Of a stretch of DNA of 64,000 nucleotides, positions 63,283 to 64,000 are shown in pieces (position 1 is the first letter of the stretch; every line of letters starts with the position of its first letter). This DNA is from Cupriavidus sp. P-10 (GTDB lineage: Bacteria > Pseudomonadota > Gammaproteobacteria > Burkholderiales > Burkholderiaceae): assembly GCF_003402535.2 (NCBI RefSeq), contig NZ_AP025174.1, forward strand, positions 186,001 to 250,000, in the 5' to 3' direction. The notes under the pieces are model-generated. The model searched no databases and was not told the origin of the DNA. It worked only from the letters and a program-made list of their open reading frames with translations. Made by a program: the position numbers and the translations under genes.

Positions 63283-64000
63283 ATGAAGCACATCAAATCA
63301 TGTATACGCGCCCTGATCGGTGCGATGGCGATGACTTGTGCAATCGCCTCAGGCACATCCGCCGCCGCCGAATTCCCGCAGAAGGGCAGCACGATTACGC
63401 TGCTTGTGCCCTATGGCCCTGGCGGGCAGATCGATGTCATGGGCCGGGCCATGGCGGCATACTGGGATGCCAAATGGGGCACGCGCACCATCGTGCTCAA
63501 CAAGGTCGGGGCGAACAACCAGATTGCGCTGTCCGAGCTGCTCAGGCGTCCTGCTGATGGCCATACCATCGCGTTCGCCCAGGGTTTCGAGGCACAACTG
63601 ACCTATCTCAATCCAGAGGCCAATGCCCCCTATTCGCGCAGCAACTTCGTCCCTGTCGCACTATCCCAGCGCACGCCGGCGGGCTGGGTTGTCCGGGCCG
63701 ACAGCCCATATCAGACCATGACCGACCTGGTGAAGGCTGCCCAGGCCAAGCCGGGCACCGTGACGCTCGGAACGCCGACCAGCCGCGGGCCCGCGCAGTT
63801 GTACATCGAAGAATTCGATAAAAAGCAAAAGGCAAAGCTCAACAGTGTCCCGTTCAACGATGGGCCGTCCATGATGAACGCACTGCTTGGGGGACATATC
63901 GACATCGCCGTCACCAATCCGACGATTGCGCTTCCCCATCTCAAATCCGGGCGCATTCGGGCAATCATGGTCAGCGGCAACACTCCTTCCAAATTCTTTC
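63283..64000 (+). CDS. Bug-family (TTT) periplasmic binding protein, 3' end outside window
   Basis: The first 239 codons are visible. The signal peptide is MKHIKSCIRALIGAMAMTCA... with cleavage near SAAAE. Bug signatures: ITLLVPYGPGGQIDVMGRAM (about residues 38-57), RTIVLNKVGANNQIALSEL (about 70), PADGHTIAFAQG and FNDGPSMMNALLGGHIDIAV (about 195). The GGANN form of the N-lobe loop differs from the two tandem Bug proteins at 55-57 kb, so it is a more distant paralogue. GGAG lies 12 bases before the ATG. Divergent from the amine-utilisation genes. Confidence 0.9.
   Translation, partial: MKHIKSCIRALIGAMAMTCAIASGTSAAAEFPQKGSTITLLVPYGPGGQIDVMGRAMAAYWDAKWGTRTIVLNKVGANNQIALSELLRRPADGHTIAFAQGFEAQLTYLNPEANAPYSRSNFVPVALSQRTPAGWVVRADSPYQTMTDLVKAAQAKPGTVTLGTPTSRGPAQLYIEEFDKKQKAKLNSVPFNDGPSMMNALLGGHIDIAVTNPTIALPHLKSGRIRAIMVSGNTPSKFF

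Overview
The window looks like an accessory-rich part of a betaproteobacterial replicon (order Burkholderiales, Cupriavidus/Ralstonia/Achromobacter-like), perhaps a megaplasmid or chromid. The evidence is the five tripartite-tricarboxylate (Bug-type) binding protein genes plus one Bug pseudogene, the Burkholderia-type general porin, the LysR-rich layout, and several decayed KfrA/H-NS-like plasmid cassettes. No rRNA, tRNA or CRISPR array was recognised by eye.

0-10 kb: a LysR 3' fragment and a small AbrB-like protein are followed by an intact IS630-family element (CTAG target, TA duplication) and a four-gene IS21-family element. Next come a protein with uracil-DNA-glycosylase-like motifs, a short H-NS-like protein, small hypotheticals and an EamA-type exporter with an extremely His-rich tail.

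10-21 kb: a defence-like island. Its core is a minus-strand operon: Hanks-type Ser/Thr kinase, short UvrD-like SF1 helicase, a 455-aa protein of unknown family, and an AAA/STAND-like ATPase. This is the best candidate here for an undescribed system. Beside it lie an XRE-ImmA/IrrE regulator/protease overlapping an unknown partner, orphan palindromic operators, two paralogous small proteins and KfrA/H-NS debris.

21-41 kb: a catabolic cluster. It holds a porin, thiolase, Zn-alcohol dehydrogenase, aldehyde dehydrogenase, class III CoA-transferase, cytochrome P450 with its [2Fe-2S] ferredoxin and ferredoxin reductase, two DUF202 membrane proteins, two MFS transporters and a LysR regulator. The logic is P450 hydroxylation of a methyl or alkyl group, then alcohol to aldehyde to acid to CoA ester to thiolysis. 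The substrate cannot be read from the sequence.

41-55 kb: IS1634-family element, IS110 and H-NS remnants, a Bug protein with a DadA-like D-amino-acid dehydrogenase and LysR regulator, then a CoA-transferase/hydroxyacyl-CoA dehydratase pair with a broken Bug gene and its LysR regulator. A group II intron with its maturase sits among truncated genes (amidohydrolase, integrase, transposase).

55-64 kb: a minus-strand group of SnoaL-like protein, FAD oxidoreductase, XRE-cupin regulator, YtcJ-like amidohydrolase, CobW-type metallochaperone and two Bug proteins, with a divergent Bug gene running off the window end. Together these suggest uptake and breakdown of a carboxylated, amine- or amide-containing compound.
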